From Nipponacmea schrenckii (lineage: Eukaryota > Mollusca > Gastropoda > Lottiidae), in assembly GCA_030562195.1 (NCBI GenBank), contig CM060202.1:30366317-30430316 (forward strand): DNA of 64,000 bases, read 5' to 3'. The position numbers were made by a program, and so were the translations under genes. This document shows positions 48,159-61,172 of the stretch, piece after piece. The first letter of the stretch is position 1. The number at the start of each line of letters is the position of its first letter. A model generated the notes under the pieces. It worked only from the letters and a program-made list of their open reading frames with translations, made no database searches and had not been told where the DNA came from.

Positions 48159-51100
48159 TTAATAATGTTGATTTGCTTATATTTGAATGTAAATTAAATT
48201 ATATAATTAATCGTCTATTAGATAATCTAGCAACTATCGTGTATTAAAATCGTTTCGCCGAATGAAAGTTTACCATCTTCTACCTTTTATCCAAAATGTA
48301 ATTTGAAAATTTTAAAGCAGCTGTAGCTAATATCTTTCAAATATTTAGAAGAAAACACATTGCGACATTACCCCTTTAATTTATCAGCTGATGAAATGCT
48401 GTATACTCTAAATATAAACATTATCTTAACACGTCTGCCACCGATATTCCCGCCTTTATTTCAAGAAGGCGATATTATGTTTAGCATGACGGATAGCCCA
48501 TATCAATCTATATACACCATACTTGTCAAGTAATGATCGTTTTAACACTTGTTTTTCTTTTTTCCTTTCTTTTTAGCTTTGATCGTCTGCTTTTTCACAA
48601 TTCGAAAGTGTTTTTACGTAATGTGAATTATTATTTATCATTCTTTCGTTTCTTTATATTTTTTAATCGTCTGCTTAGAAGAGTTTTTGTTTTGAAACGT
48701 CTTGATTTACAGATTGTAGGCTTTGTTTATTGGTGAGGTCCTTTTCGTATCGGGAAGGTACCCTGGAACTCTGGCTTCTGTCTCCAGGGTCTTTACATGT
48801 GTAATGCAAATTGTGTGCTCAAAGTCACCCAAGTAGACCAAAAATGAGAAGAAATATTAAGTTTGTGTTGCATCGAAGCGAAGCAGACTTTATTAATAAA
48901 AGAAATAAAGTCAGCTATTTTTTTTTTACTAGAATCCGGTGACTGAAGCACTAGTTATCAATATTATAGTGCATACACCTCAATAGATGGGGGGGGGGGA
49001 TTTATCTTGATGGTCACTGTCCAAAAATACTAAATTCTTCACTATCATTGTTAAGCTTATCAGTTCAGTTTGTGGAATATAATATTCCCCAGTGCTACAT
49101 TATTTATAATTCATTAAGAATAAAGATAAAAACTTAAGAAATATCAAATTGACCTCAGATAAATATCAATGATTATTGAGTATTTTGATAGTGTGTACAA
49201 TTTGAAGACCTCTGTTAATACGTGTACCGGTACAACATTGAAGTCACATGTAAAGATGGTTATTAGATGGTCTGGTTCTCGGACTAATCCCATGTTAAAT
49301 CTAAAGAAAAGGTGATTATCTGATAGTTAAATATGATATACAACATTTAAACTACTTATCGGCCCACCTGTCATTCAAACTACCTTCTGATACATCAGTT
49401 ATTGTCATCAGATTGAAATATGTCGAGGGTTAGGACGGGGCAAGTCCAGACTTGATAGATCAAGTCAAATGTTAGAAAGGCTACTGATGAAAGAAATAAT
49501 CTATAAATAGTCCTGATGCAATTTTGAAAGTGGACACACAGGACAGTCCGATTTGAAGACCTTTAACAAAGTAACGGGACTATTGGTTGATCATAAGTTC
49601 TATTGTACACCCCGTTTCAACAATTTACATTGTTATCGATATACTTCTCCTGGGTTATATTGTAAACGTCGTTTTAACAATTTACAATGACCAACTGATG
49701 ACAGTGTGAATTGTTGAAAACGTTAGAAGTATAGTGCCATTATTCAACATGATATTTTTTGTTGTATAAAGTTAGATGTTGGTTTGATAAACTAGAACCC
49801 AGTCCACGGCTTTTGTTTCTGTGAGTTTTTATGTATTATGAAAGTATAACTAGTGTTGATGTGTTAATATGCAATGTTAGTGTTAAGGTGATATCTCGTC
49901 TTATAAAAAGCACGAGCCTAGGTCATAGAGCTAGAACTATACATTTCAAAGTGCTGTTAAGATATGCGAGTTCTCGGCCAGTGGTTTTGTGAGAAACATG
50001 TAATATAAAGATATTCTAGTCGTGAAGAGGACTAATAAGATAACACAGAAAAGATGAAAGTGAAACATTATATGAGGTTTATCATGCTGATAATTTAATA
50101 ATACTGTACCTTCATAGGTTACTTAAAGATACCTTTCCTGGTCCACAGTGGGGGTGAAGTTAGCATGTCCTATGATGAAATATTGGAAGAACAGACATGA
50201 ATGAACAAAACTGAATGAAAGAATGAATGAATTAATGAGTCCACGATTGCTTACCCTTCTATAAAACTATCCAGGGTAGTATTAGAGGACCCCACTTTAA
50301 AATGAAGATCAGACAAGATGTTTGACATACCTTAGGTCGATCTCGTCACCTAGGGTGGATACCGTACATATATCTAACACCTTCTTATCTAGCCTTGTAA
50401 GTAAATAGGTTATAATACACTACAGGTGATATACTGATGGGTGGGGGGGCAGGGGTTGATATGATGGGGAGTAGGGAGTTCTGACCACCCTGGGTTTCGA
50501 TAAATTACACCACAATATCTTTCATAGATTAAAAACGTAAAATAGTTCTAAACTCATGTTTATATATTTTATATTAGGAAAGCATGGGGTAACTTTCCAT
50601 TTAATAGCTCAGGTAAATAAAATAAAGACAATGAAGGCCTACGTTTTGCATAATTTTGATGCCTACTGTGTATGATGTAAGTCGGAAGTAGGCTAGCCAT
50701 TAAAAGCAATGCATGATTTTAAGAATGAAATATTATATGAAAATAACTTCTATAATCACCACGTGTAAGATGGAAATGGAAAGAGGCATGAAAGATATAC
50801 CCTGAAGTCTGAAAAATACCATGCTAGGATTGTCCTGTAGCAAGTAGGCCATGCACCTTGTAGATATAATATATATCTATTTACCTCCTCGATAAGAAGT
50901 CGATATCAAACCCGTTTTTATTACGCTTTTCCATGTAGGTTCCACTGACTAGAACTGAAAGAAGAGATACTTTTCAACATTTGCATGGCGATAGCCGATT
51001 TTTTTTTAGATCAATCGTTAAACACAGGTAGAATGTAAAAATCATTGTATATTATGCAATACGGTTATTTTAAATATAATATATTTTTTATGTTATATTT

Positions 51101-51726
51101 ACCTATCTATAGACTTATATCTCAATATGTTTGGCTTTTAAATCTGTTTTTTTGTTGTTATCGCCATTCAAACATCTCACTGTCTAGTCCTTATATTTAC
51201 TTGCTTAAATTTAGGTCGGGGACTTGAACATTTGTTTTCCAAGTATAAGACGAGGTACGGTAGGGAATAGAATATAGAAGAAGCGAATATCGTGTGATTT
51301 ACGTTTCCTTGTGTTACCAGTCGACTACCTAACCCTACCCTACCTAACCTAGCCCTTTGCATGCATAAGTAGGATGACAGTTTATATCAAAACTGACCTC
51401 ACCCCCAAATTTAATACCCCCCCCCCCTCACTCTATTACGCATAACTTTGTCCATTCTGCATCTTTTCAAGGTATATGAGATACTATATAATAGAACGTA
51501 TTTAGATGTTAAGTGTAGATATGACGTCCAAGTAAGGAATTTATCAAGTCCTGTCTACACCAACACGTTTAACTTACCGTTCCTTCACAGTGATTATAGG
51601 ACGTAATATAATATACATTGTCCATGAATGAAAACGTAAAACTCAAAAGTGGGACTTTGTTTAATTTCAAAATCAAAATCATCTTAATTACGATACAAGC
51701 TTGCTACAAAATTTATCACCAGATAA

Positions 51727-51772
51727 GATTAAGTAGGACGTAAAACTCCATTCATTTCATGTCATTTCCAGA
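51727..51772 (+). mobile_element. SINE 3' tail fragment, plus orientation
   Basis: TAGGACGTAAAACTCCATTC then ATTTCATGTCATTTCC. Confidence 0.7.
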
Positions 51773-52083
51773 TAAGTTTAAGAGAAGCTCGTAACATTTT
51801 GCTTTTTTCAAGTATCCGAGTTAATCATGATGGTTCTCAACTTGTTGCTTAGGTAGACTAGCAAGTTAGAATCCGGCAAGTTTTTTACGTTATTTAAGTT
51901 CTTGGCTACAACATTGTGAATAACCAAAAGGATCAAAGATAGATTCGTCAGCGCTAGTGTAAAAGGGTAAACATTTTTTAAATTTCAAATGAAAGGGAGT
52001 TATAGAGTAAACTTTCTTTCAGATTTAAATACCCTACTTAGTTTAATATGTATAATATTTCTGATCTTATCCATAGCTTCGGT

Positions 52084-52190
52084 TTTAAAGTGATACTTCC
52101 TCTTAGAATGAACAAAAAATTCCATTATCGAACGAGGTTGATAAAAGTTTATATCCATCAATTAGACTTACCAGATACCAAAACTATTCT
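52084..52190. mobile_element. MITE-like element, one arm only (copy 4)
   Basis: TTAAAGTGATACTTCCTCTT and AGAATGAACAAAAAATTCC match the family's terminal arm, followed by TATATCCATCAATTAGACTT and ACCAGATACCA. No opposite end was found. Confidence 0.5.
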
Positions 52191-52924
52191 AGTCTATTCT
52201 GACCACAGAAAATTTATTATTCATCGTTGGTTTGTCGAGTTGTAATTCGGGTCACAGAGAAACTGTCATTGTATCAAAGCAATCTGCTTTCTTGTTAGAC
52301 ATGAAAGTTTGGTATGTTTTAGTCCCATTCTGACTATAGAAAACTGTCATTGTCCCAAACAATCTGCTAGTTGGACATGATATTTTCTTGAAAGATGCTG
52401 AGTTAGAATAATTTTGTCCATTCAATAGTTTTCGAGCCAGTGTTTGGTTAATCTGATATTGCATTATTTGGTTGTAAAGCAACTTTTTATTAGTGCGAAT
52501 AGTTCGTTTTGATTTTAGATTTGATTCTAATTTTAAACCTATAACATCTCTAGATCTGTTTTTATCAAGTGATAAACTAACTTAATGAAAATAAGGTTGT
52601 ATTTACCCTGTTGTCGTAGAATTTGTACCAATCTCTCATCAAACGTTGATTAAATTATCTAACAGTCGAGATATTGTCAGAAATTCATTTTTTTGTCTTT
52701 TGAAATTTCAGAAATAGAACCACTTTATCTTCAGACGACGTGGAATTTATTTCAAATTCGAAAATAAAAATGATAGAATTTTTAAAATGATTTTTTGTAG
52801 GAGAGAAAACAACCTAATTATGTTGAATTGAAATGTTATTTTGCAAGTCGTATAACGTCTATATAGGCCTATATGATATTTTATGGTATTTTTGGGAAAT
52901 TCGGCCATAAGTACGACTTACACA

Positions 52925-53040
52925 AGGGAGCCGTAGTGGCTCAGTTAGTCTAAACTTACCGAATAAGAACTTGACTAATAACGTCGAGAACTAATCGTAG
53001 TCTGTCAACAGCCTCCCGATCTCAGGTTTTATCAGCTGAA
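52925..53040 (+). mobile_element. Possible tRNA-like SINE head, weak
   Basis: GTAGTGGCTCAGTTAGTCTA resembles a Pol III A box, as in the head of the full-length SINE, but no good B box or body follows. Confidence 0.3.
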
Positions 53041-53204
53041 ACATTTCTACAAATTTTGGAAGGAGAAGATATTGGCCCAGAATAAAGTTTTATCAGAATA
53101 TGTGGGTTATTATCAGGGGTGAAATAAAAAGGTAAAAACTTGTCTAATGAATTTACCACTTCTTTTATAAATCATCTGACTTCATCAAATAGGTCTACTT
53201 TCAC

Positions 53205-53305
53205 TTTTAAAGATGGCATGTCTCTGATATTCCTTGTTATACTTCAAGTTTTAAAGATGGGATGTCTCTGATATTCCTTGTTATACTTCAAGTTTTAAAG
53301 ATGGC
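53205..53305. repeat. 44-bp tandem repeat, 2.3 copies
   Basis: TTTTAAAGATGGCATGTCTC and TGATATTCCTTGTTATACTT repeat from 53205, 53249 and 53293. Confidence 0.95.
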
Positions 53306-55325
53306 ACCCTTTAAACATTCACCCCAAGTTCCTATAATAACCTCCTTCCTTGAGTGGCATTTATTAAACGGACAATAAATATCCGAATATTGTTATACTG
53401 ATAACGTTGTTATTGATATCACTATAATGAAACGTCGTGGGTTATTAAAGTAATTGGTCGCCATATAATAATTTGTCGTGCATAGTATATGACAATTATG
53501 TCTATGTTATGATTACTGTAGAATTTATATAGTCAGATAAATAAGATTAAAATGATGAAGACTGAATATTAATAAAAAATAATAAAAATAACGAAACGAA
53601 ATTGTAAGCAAGTTTTGATTAGATTGTCTTGAAGAAGAGAAAAAAAGGCAAATTCATTTCCAGTGATTTGGAGACTTAAAACTAATCGGCAACCCACCTT
53701 TAAACCTGTACTTTAAGTTATTATTAACATGGGTTATTATCTGGAGGTTCTAGTGAATATTTAAACGGTCAATAATAACTGAGATTTCTATATTCTACCT
53801 ACAGCGTAGTCAGTCATAATAGAACATAGCAGTCACAAAAGTACCGGCATAGGACTTTCTTCAATGACATTGTCAAATGATAATAAGACAGCCATCTGTT
53901 AGAAACAGTTACAAAAGCACTGGTCTGGGACTAGCTTTAATGGCAGTGTAGAATAGAAGTCACAAAAGCACTGGCCCAGGAAACATACCATGATATCCAG
54001 AGTCAGATAAAAACAGTAACAGTGAAACATCTCTAAACCAGCAACCACCCGGAATATTTAAAATTGCTGGTTAAGAGTTGGTGATCAGTAAGAAAATACG
54101 AGCAAAGTCCTTAGTTTAATATAGATGTAATTTAATTTCCATCAACTCAAGGACAATTAGCAGCTATCGTTTGTTTTTTTGTTAAAAAAGAACATTTTGA
54201 TAAAAAGCAGTATAATATAGACCTTGACTAAATTTAACAGAGGTGAGCCAACCCATCACAGTATAATTCGAAAGAACTACATTAATAATAGATTTTTAAC
54301 AACGTTTCTACTCCGAACTCAGTCGTTTTATTGCCTCAAAAAGTGTAAAAAGATCAGTAAAATTTCTTGTAATGACTCTTTTTTGACAAAAGAATTTGTG
54401 AATTTAAAACTTAATGTTGGTATTAATTGAATTTCTTGTCGACTCTTGTTTGTGTTGATGTAGTTTGTTTATGTTTGAAAGAAATGTTGTGTTTTTATGA
54501 AGTATATTAACGTAAAACAGTGTAACAAGTCTAATCTCGAGTCGTATCATCATTTAAACAGGTGGAATACTTGGGTGGAGGATTTCAAACTCGTTCGAAC
54601 GGAAGCAACATAAGAGGTGGTGGTAATTCGCCTTAATTTTCTTTGCCGCAAACTCCAACTCTTGTATCTTTGAAATCGTTTAATATAATATATCAATGAG
54701 GCTAGAATTAATTCCTCGCCATGAGATGGTCTTTTAGACAATTTACGGTAAATTTATTGAGGATTTTATCTTTAAGAAGACTCGATATTAAAACGGAAGA
54801 TCGGCGAAACATCGCCACCGTAAAATTATGGGGAGAAGGTGCAAAGAGCGTGAAATGATGTGCTATATACGTAATGAAACTCATATTAAATTTGATCCGC
54901 ATTGTAATCGCAAGCAAATCGTTCATGTTCAAGCCATTCAAGACGTTTTTAACGATAGCTTTAACAAGTTTCTTTTCGTTTTCCTTTTATTTGAGCTTTC
55001 TTTTCGCCGGCTTCCATTTTTTATATATAAAAGATCTACACACGACACGTTGGTACAATATATTATACATGACTTTAACCAGTTTTAAAAATTATAAGTG
55101 GTTATAAAACCAACACGATACACCGTGAAATTTTATACCATTTGTCCAGAACTTTCAATCGTTAAAAAATGTCTCTATCAAAAAATACGATAAACTGCTT
55201 CAAAAGTGATATAACGTTCAGTTTTCTCTCTCTTCTTTTTGTGTTTAATGGATTCAGGTGCCTCACTCTACTTTAACAATCACCAGTTGTGAATGATTGC
55301 GATTAATATCGGGTCTTATGTTTCA

Positions 55326-55362
55326 AACGCAACTCTCATGCAAATGAGTTATGAGTTGCGTT
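55326..55362. promoter_or_regulatory. Perfect inverted repeat enclosing an octamer motif
   Basis: AACGCAACTC (55326-55335) and GAGTTGCGTT (55353-55362) are perfect inverted copies. Between them lies ATGCAAAT (55339-55346), the POU/OCT octamer. Function is inference only. Confidence 0.4.
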
Positions 55363-57059
55363 CGAATCTGACAACCACCGTCATTTTTCTCAACCATTCG
55401 CCTCTTTATCAGAAAATACGGAAAGAACACATAAAATTCCTAAATATATTGAATGGAAATTCTACCTGTCTCGTTTATTTTAGAGCTCGATTAAATTTGT
55501 TCGTGACTTACAGCTAGGGGTCCAATTTTAGAGAATGCATTTCACAGTGCCATCACCGTCGTCGTTGGTAACGAAATATCTTTGTGTGTAAATTTGTGAA
55601 TGGTCTTACTCACATCCTAAAGTACCGAATGACCGCCATATTGCCGACCGTTACGTGATTCTATGTTAATGACAAGAAGAAGAATGTCGAAGTTGACTCC
55701 CAAATCTAGAATATGATGTATTTTTGTTTGGTTCCCAGTGTTGTTATACAACACAACAAGGGTCACCACCGAGGCTTTTTAACACCTCCTTGTTAAACCA
55801 ACTTCAATACTGGGTTACAGCTACGACCATTCTCGTCTGCCCGTCTTCTACTGTCACTTCCTGTAATCCGAAATACTCTTCCATCCGCATCGACAGATAT
55901 TACCTAATATATTTTAGAGTGGTTGAAACACGATGCATTTTTAGAGAAATATACATTTCCTTACACAACCAACTTTGGTTTTTGCTTTTTTGAAACTTTG
56001 TGACTATTGAGCAATTGCTATCGATGGTAGTCTAGAGGTATGAAATCTTGTACAAAACGGTAAAACGTGTCCTGAAAATTTTATCAAAGCAACAAACTGA
56101 AAATCATATGACTCTTTGACATTTCACAAAAATATACCCGAAATATAATTCTATAGGAGAAATGTTCTCTCAAAAAAATAACAAAAAGTTTAGATATTCG
56201 GACTACACCAAGCTTTAACTTCTGCAATTGATGAGAAGGTTTTATAGCGGCGGTAAACCAATATGTTAATCCGTGTCTAGGTCCCCACTGATCTCTAATC
56301 CTGCCTAATCCAATTACAGCCGAAGATTACAGTACACGACTCGAATCTCTAATCCGTTTAAACCGAAATAGTTTAAAAATTAGTTGTGATGAAAACCAAA
56401 CGCAGAAAGAAACAAAGTTTTTAGCATCTTGTTGCAGATCGTAGGTGTGTTGACTGTTTGTAGTCAGATGGTTTACTAATAGTACAACATCTAAAATACA
56501 TACTGGTACTAATAAACTCTCCAGAAGATAAAAATTGTAAAATTTGAAGTTAGTTGGTAGGGGTTAATATTTTGATGCGTTTAGAAATATGAACATTTAC
56601 ATTTTTATTGACTTTCATGTCATTTTCTACTTTTACGGTTACGATTGACGCAGTTATAAGGAAATACACGTAATCGTCTTAGAATATTAAAAATGTAATA
56701 AAATGCCAGGCGGAGGTGCCTATGTCCTTGTGTTTTGGCTGAAAAACAACATGTTTAAGATTTATATTGATCTGATAATTCATATCTTTTAATGACGAAC
56801 ATAAAAACTCGATAAAAACGTTCGATAAACATTTAAGAGCTGAAAATTGCCCCGAGGTGCTCTCGAAACGAGATTTTTTTCTACTCTACATTATCACAGT
56901 CAAATTTGACAGTCGCCATTGAAGGAGGTCTTTTTAAGATAATGATTTCGATCAAAGAGATTTAGTTGAGAAAATAAACGCTTAAAACACTTGAAAACTT
57001 TCTATGTAAATCGAGAGGTCTAAATCTGCTTCATAAGCACTCGTTTCAAATATACGAAA

Positions 57060-57190
57060 TGACGTAATAGATAGATAACGTCACACTTGATGACGTAATG
57101 TTTCAAAGACTGAAATAACGTCACACTGAATGACGTAATAATTCAATGACTAAAATAACGTCAAATTTAGTGACGTAATAATTTTGACGA
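57060..57190. repeat. 40-bp tandem repeat with seven CRE/ATF-like octamers
   Basis: TGACGTAA occurs at 57060, 57091, 57131 and 57171 and TAACGTCA at 57076, 57116 and 57156, on a 40-bp period over most of the array. Between them are CACTGAATGACGTAATAATT-type sequences. Confidence 0.88.
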
Positions 57191-58392
57191 CATAGGTATA
57201 TATTGAATTGTATTTTAGAATAGGACAATAGGATATCTCACGCTAGTTGACTATAAGTACTTAAGAGGTCTTTCAAACAATTTAACGCCTTCGCCATTCC
57301 TCGCTTTACAACTGATAACAATACATCACTTAACATCTTCTAATTTCAACTATTTGCTAAGAATTTATCGCTCATTTTCCTTTAAATTTATTTTTATTGC
57401 TTCATTTAAAAACTTCATACGAAACGTCTTTATCTGGTTATGGACGTCAAGGAGCGGAATGACCTGAACGTGACCTTTGAGTTGGTGAGGTGGATGCATG
57501 AAGGGGTGTTTGTCCAATGTGTTTGATGTTAGTTAAATAAAGATAACATGGTGTTTAACTTTTCCTCGACTTATCATACACAGAAAATAAATAATTAGAA
57601 TTAAATAGATGTTAGACTTGATCCAATATAAACATCGCTTTCTTAAACCTGAGATAACAATATCATCGTGTATTTCATACTTCTACAACTTTTATCATAC
57701 AATCAATTTTATATCTTACGTTTCAGCTCTCGATTAAGATCATCAAACAGAATGTAACGTCTCGCTCTTTAATTTATATTATTAAGTTTGATACTGTTTT
57801 TAATTCTATGATAATTTTGTAGTTTACTCTTCATCTTTATAAGAATTTAAATTTCGGTTTATTTTTCTCTATCAGATTAGTCTAAGAAGACGAGCAATGA
57901 ACCAAATGTCGAATCGACTCTTTGCATTGTTTGATTTTGAATTGCTATCACGTAAAGTGTTATCATATATTGACAATGTTATTGGTCATATTGACTGCAG
58001 ATAATTGATATTTAAATATATATTTATCTGTATATGTATAACGATATTATCTGGGTTATTATTGCAGGCCCGTTTGGTTTGTATATGTCAAAGACTTCGG
58101 GGATCAACGTTATTATCAAGAATTTGCATACCTATGTAAACCTATTATAATTTTGCTCTTGTGGATATTATTTGTAAACAAATTCTATATTTTGCTGAGA
58201 AAAAATTTCAGTTATTGTTAATCTGAAAATAACATCATTGCTACTGGGTAGACCGACTTGCTAATAATGGTACAATAAACCGGGGACGAGAGTGATACAG
58301 ACTCCTTAAACAGTCGGTTCTGACGCTCCTGGAAAATGTCCCTTATCTTATTGAACGTCACATGGAGTCGCCAATTCCCTTATTAACCCAAC

Positions 58393-58428
58393 AAGGCGCT
58401 AAAAGAGTAGGGTGTAAAACTCCATACA
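58393..58428 (+). mobile_element. SINE 3' tail fragment, plus orientation
   Basis: GCGCTAAAAGAGTAGGGTGT then AAAACTCCATACATC matches the SINE tail. Confidence 0.65.
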
Positions 58429-59245
58429 TCTATAATATTAGGTGCTTTATTTATAAAATCGTGTGTTACTATTTTGTTTATATTTGCTGACCGAGAACAA
58501 TGTTGACTCTTGAGTCTGTTACAATATATCTTAATCGTGATTCCACTGTTTTATATTTTCATCAAATCGTTACTATCTCATCTGCACCATTTTTTATTTT
58601 ATTCATTCTGGCATCGGATTAAAGTCACAGTATGCCATGTTCACTGGTAGGGTTTGAATCCCAACTTTGAGCTGGAAATTTTTTTGTTAGTGATTTTGAT
58701 TATAAATTTTTAATCATATCTTCACAATTTCCATTATTACGAACTACGTCTGATACCTTGAATACAATTTATAAGATGGGATAATAGCTTGGCATTGTGA
58801 GGATATATTCAGTAGTATACCGTACTGATGTGTTTCGTTATTTCATATATCGACCTGTAATTGTAGCTGACGGGTTAGTATGGTATGACGTGACTTTAAA
58901 TTGGTGTGAAACCGTAGTAGAGTAAATTGAAGATTAAGAACAGGACCACGGTCTTTCTCTAATTATCGGCTAACCTTCTAGATTATTACTATCGTTTTCA
59001 TCTCACGCGCTGTCTACACCAAACAACCTCTTAAGTGTCTGCACGTGTATAAGCGCGTGTAACTGGAGTAGACGTGGTTATAAACTCCGGGTTATTCCGG
59101 TCTTTAAGATGCCTCCATCTTCACAAAATTATAAACATCTTCCTTGGACCTTAAAGGAGATGTTAGCCCTAACCTGTATTTCTGTAATGGGTGAAAATTG
59201 TAGATAGTCTTGCAATGCCGATATCATGATGATGACATGAACGAA

Positions 59246-59520
59246 TTCTACCATGCCTTTCCCATCTTCATTAGCTCATAAGGTACAGCAGAGTATGGCG
59301 TAAAACTCCCTTCATCTCATTTCTATCATGCCTTTCCCGTCTTCATTAGCTCATAAGGTGCAGCAGAGTATGGCGTAAAACTCCCTTCATCTCATTTCTA
59401 TCATGCCTTTCCCGTCTTCATTAGCTCATAAGGTACAGAAGAGTAGGGCGTAAAACTCCCTTCATTTCATTTCTGCATTGCCTTTCCCGTCTTCATTAAC
59501 TCATAAGGTGCAGAAGAGCT
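59246..59520 (+). repeat. 75-bp tandem repeat of a SINE tail, 3.7 copies
   Basis: Units start at 59246, 59321, 59396 and 59471 with TTCTATCATGCCTTTCCCGT and carry TTAGCTCATAAGGTGCAGCA and GTAAAACTCCCTTCATCTCA. This is the SINE 3' tail amplified in tandem, independent of the 51-bp array. Confidence 0.93.
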
Positions 59521-60435
59521 GTCAGCTGTCCTGAAGGGGATTCTCTATGCGAAACGCTTACCGGTAACATAAGTTCTGTTCGATGTTACCGTTATAATTA
59601 TACACGCAAATCTCTTTTTTTAATTCTATATACGTGTGATAGTTAGGACATTTCTTCCGCATTCTTGAGCTTTCCAAAAGGAAGAGCATTTCCCACCACT
59701 CTGAAAACATCCAATTATAATGTCACTAATATATTCATTAACGTAATATCAGAAGTGACGTAAAGGATTTAAGATTTCCTAAACAATTCTCCCTAAACGC
59801 AATCTAATCTTTTAAAATACAAATTTTACACTTTAAATTTTGATGTTTTTTTGTCATTTTATCTAATTCTTAAATATATTTTTTTACACTTAAAATTTGA
59901 TGTTAAGTTTTTTCTGAGATAGAATCCAGATTGCTTTGAAGATGAACGTTAGTTATTTAGAGATGTCGGGGTGGAGAGATATGTTGAAAGTATCTGAGAC
60001 TAGTGTATATACAACTCGGATGTATTGTATACAGAATTCCACTGGTATGCTAGTCTTAGGGTGTCTTTTACAACAAACACTTTCTAAACACAACACTGAA
60101 CATTTATTTTAAATCTATCTGTTATTCTTTATAATCAATTAACTGATATTTTTATTGGTGAAGTATAAAACAGATATCATCTGCGAGAGACTTGGATTGT
60201 AATTTGTTGCAAGTGGTTGCAGGTCAACAGCGAGTCGACTAGCGTCTGCACTGGCACCTGGCATTGTTTCTTCGAAAGAAAATTCAAGTTAGATGACATT
60301 CCATCACGTTACTGAATAAGCTATTCATTTATCGTTTGCGATGTCCAGCTAGATTCGAAAATTCGAACATACGACGCCTTCTCAGTAAGACAGGAATAAT
60401 CCCGCAATGACAATGTGCTTCGGATTGTCTTGTAA

Positions 60436-60690
60436 TGTTCTCTGTTGGTCGGTGAACAACCCAACCCCATGTTCCCTTACCAGTAGTGTAAAACTAACCA
60501 ATCCCACGATGGTCTAAACCCAGCTCACGTTCCCTGTTGGTGGGTGAACAACCCAACCCCTGTGACCTACCAGTAGGGTAAAACTTACCTGTCTCACGAC
60601 GGTCTCAACCCGGCTCACGTTCACTGTTTGTGGGTGAACAATCCAACGCTTGGCGATTTCTGCTTTTGCAATAGGAGGAAGGACCAAACT
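60436..60690 (-). pseudogene. 28S rRNA-derived fragment, tandemly duplicated (about 2.4 copies)
   Basis: On the minus strand the sequence reads GCCAAGCGTTGGATTGTTCA, CCCAC, then GTGAACGTGAGC, GACCGTCGTGAGACAGGT and TTTTACCCTACTGGT. This is the strongly conserved 3' part of large-subunit rRNA, between the peptidyl-transferase region and the sarcin-ricin loop. The block recurs about 108 bp further on with substitutions (CCATCGTGGGATTGG), and a third partial copy ends near 60436. Only about 130 bp of the rRNA is represented, so it is a dead fragment and not a gene. Confidence 0.85.
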
Positions 60691-60956
60691 CCACTTTCAT
60701 TCCGTTTTATTTGAAGGCAGACGATCTACAATCTACGAACTATTAGAGAGGTGATGATGAACTACAGACGTATAAAGTTGGCTGGGGTGAAGGAAATCTC
60801 AATCTGGCTGTTTTCAATTTAATAAGTTCATCAAAGGTCGAAATCAAACACAAAACGTTTAGTTTATAACCGTGTTATATGGTCGATTTAACTGTTTTAG
60901 ACTTGGAAGATAAAAAATCGTCTTTCTTTCTCTATGATATTTCTCAATACGACTTG

Positions 60957-61172
60957 CTTCCTCTGGCATGATGCGGGTCGGAGGGACTGGAAAGCGAATA
61001 GTCGTTCAGATTGGACAATAAACCAAGGCCCAGTGTGTAACAGGTGAAAATTCTCTTGGAGATTAAGCTTTTAACCCAGTTTCCCTTGTCAATGATGCAG
61101 CTCGGAGGGACTGGGATGGAAATCGTCCTGTAGTTCGGATGGGACAATAGATCAAGGCACTCACGTGATCCT
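60957..61172 (+). mobile_element. SINE body fragments, duplicated, plus orientation
   Basis: ATGATGCGGGTCGGAGGGAC with GGACAATAAACCAAGGCCCA occurs at about 60968-61036, and ATGATGCAGCTCGGAGGGAC with GGGACAATAGATCAAGGCAC at 61093-61162. The minus-strand frame 60944-61147 is inside and not a gene. Confidence 0.7.

Noticed and set aside
48533..48736. Hydrophobic plus-strand frame as a membrane protein
   Set aside because: It is T-rich sequence giving Phe/Leu runs, with no family resemblance, splice structure or context.
52707..52800. A possible exon after a TTTCAG at about 52711
   Set aside because: The frame closes after about 19 codons without a donor and resembles no FGF segment.
58051..58140. 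A possible second FGF exon after a TTGCAG acceptor near 58067
   Set aside because: No frame gives the expected FGF strand pattern, and no donor in the correct phase follows.
60436..60690. A functional large-subunit rRNA gene
   Set aside because: Only about 130 bp of 28S is present, duplicated and mutated, with no flanking rRNA sequence.
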